Below, in pieces: positions 22,547-22,769 of a stretch of DNA of 22,769 bases. The number at the start of each line of letters is the position of its first letter. Within the stretch, counting starts at the first letter, position 1. This DNA comes from DASRHY01 sp046765875 (lineage in GTDB: Bacteria; Actinomycetota; Actinomycetes; Propionibacteriales; Kribbellaceae). The position numbers and the translations under genes are program-made. The notes beneath the pieces are model-generated. The model saw nothing but the letters and a program-made list of their open reading frames with translations. It searched no databases and had not been told where the DNA came from. The DNA lies in contig JBKPSJ010000098.1 of NCBI GenBank assembly GCA_046765875.1, positions 1 through 22,769 of the forward strand, in the 5' to 3' direction.

Positions 22547-22769
22547 CCCCGCGGCTGAGCGTGATCGTGCCCTTCTACAACGTCGAGCGGTACATCCGCG
22601 ACTGCCTCGAGTCGATCGCCCGGCAGACATACTCGGATTTCGAGGTCGTGCTCGTCGACGACGGTTCGCCCGACAACAGCGTCCGGATCGCCGAGGAGTT
22701 CTGCAACCGCGATCCTCGATTCCACCTGATAAGCCAGGAGAACCAGGGCCTGGGCCCGGCCCGCAATAC
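22543..22769 (+). CDS. GT2 family glycosyltransferase, partial (cut by window end)
   Basis: Only the first 75 residues are in the window. They show a classic GT-A opening: LSVIVPFYNVERYIRDCLESI (about 5-25), QTYSDFEVVLVDDGSPDNS (29-47, VDDGSPDNS binding the nucleotide) and ISQENQGLGPARN near the cut. This is the WcaA-like GT2 pattern of enzymes making exopolysaccharides or teichoic-acid-type polymers. ATG 22543 follows GGGGAAAGG at short spacing. Divergent from the membrane protein gene, it probably opens another operon of the same glycan locus. Confidence 0.93.
   Translation, partial: MTPRLSVIVPFYNVERYIRDCLESIARQTYSDFEVVLVDDGSPDNSVRIAEEFCNRDPRFHLISQENQGLGPARN

Overview
The window is high-GC DNA with GTG, TTG and ATG starts, strong G/C preference at third codon positions and several gene starts that lack a Shine-Dalgarno sequence. 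This fits an actinomycete. A Kribbella- or Nocardioidaceae-like source is a guess from gene content and codon style, not something the sequence proves. No tRNA, rRNA, CRISPR array, transposase or integrase was seen.

Left part (1 to about 5980): a 428-base stretch without genes but with several dyads; a HAD-IB phosphatase-like protein convergent with a Fic-fold protein that has lost the catalytic histidine; a small unknown protein; a tandem-GNAT acetyltransferase whose upstream RNA can fold so that a ribosome site is hidden; and an EmrB/QacA-type MFS exporter divergent from a TetR regulator. The TetR operator lies inside the exporter promoter.

Middle part (about 5980 to 14600): a leftward operon-like run, read from its start, encodes an acyl carrier protein, a short AMP-forming ligase, an SDR reductase, a short phosphopantetheinyl-transferase-like protein, a polyprenyl-phosphate-type GT2 glycosyltransferase and an NAD-dependent sugar epimerase. 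Adjacent genes overlap from the ligase to the PPTase-like gene, and again at the GT2/epimerase junction. Upstream lies a DUF4143 ATPase preceded by three 23-base-period direct repeats. Divergently follow a PseH-like GNAT and a clear PseI-type pseudaminic acid synthase (ATGA overlap), then a SAM methyltransferase. My reading is that a nonulosonic acid pathway is paired here with its own ACP-based acyl supply. This recalls the ligase and ACP genes within the flagellin-glycan locus of Campylobacter, but in an organism where the sugar would more likely go into a cell-wall glycopolymer such as a teichulosonic acid.

Right part (14600 to 22769): a perfect hairpin separates the methyltransferase from leftward genes encoding a protein of unknown family, a GT-B glycosyltransferase resembling capsule (KpsS/KpsC-type) enzymes, and two large paralogous multi-spanning membrane proteins of GT-C appearance. 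A GT2 glycosyltransferase gene starts rightward at the end and is cut by the window. The whole right half reads as a surface-polysaccharide assembly locus. PseB, PseC, PseF and PseG, a flippase and a polymerase are not in the window.
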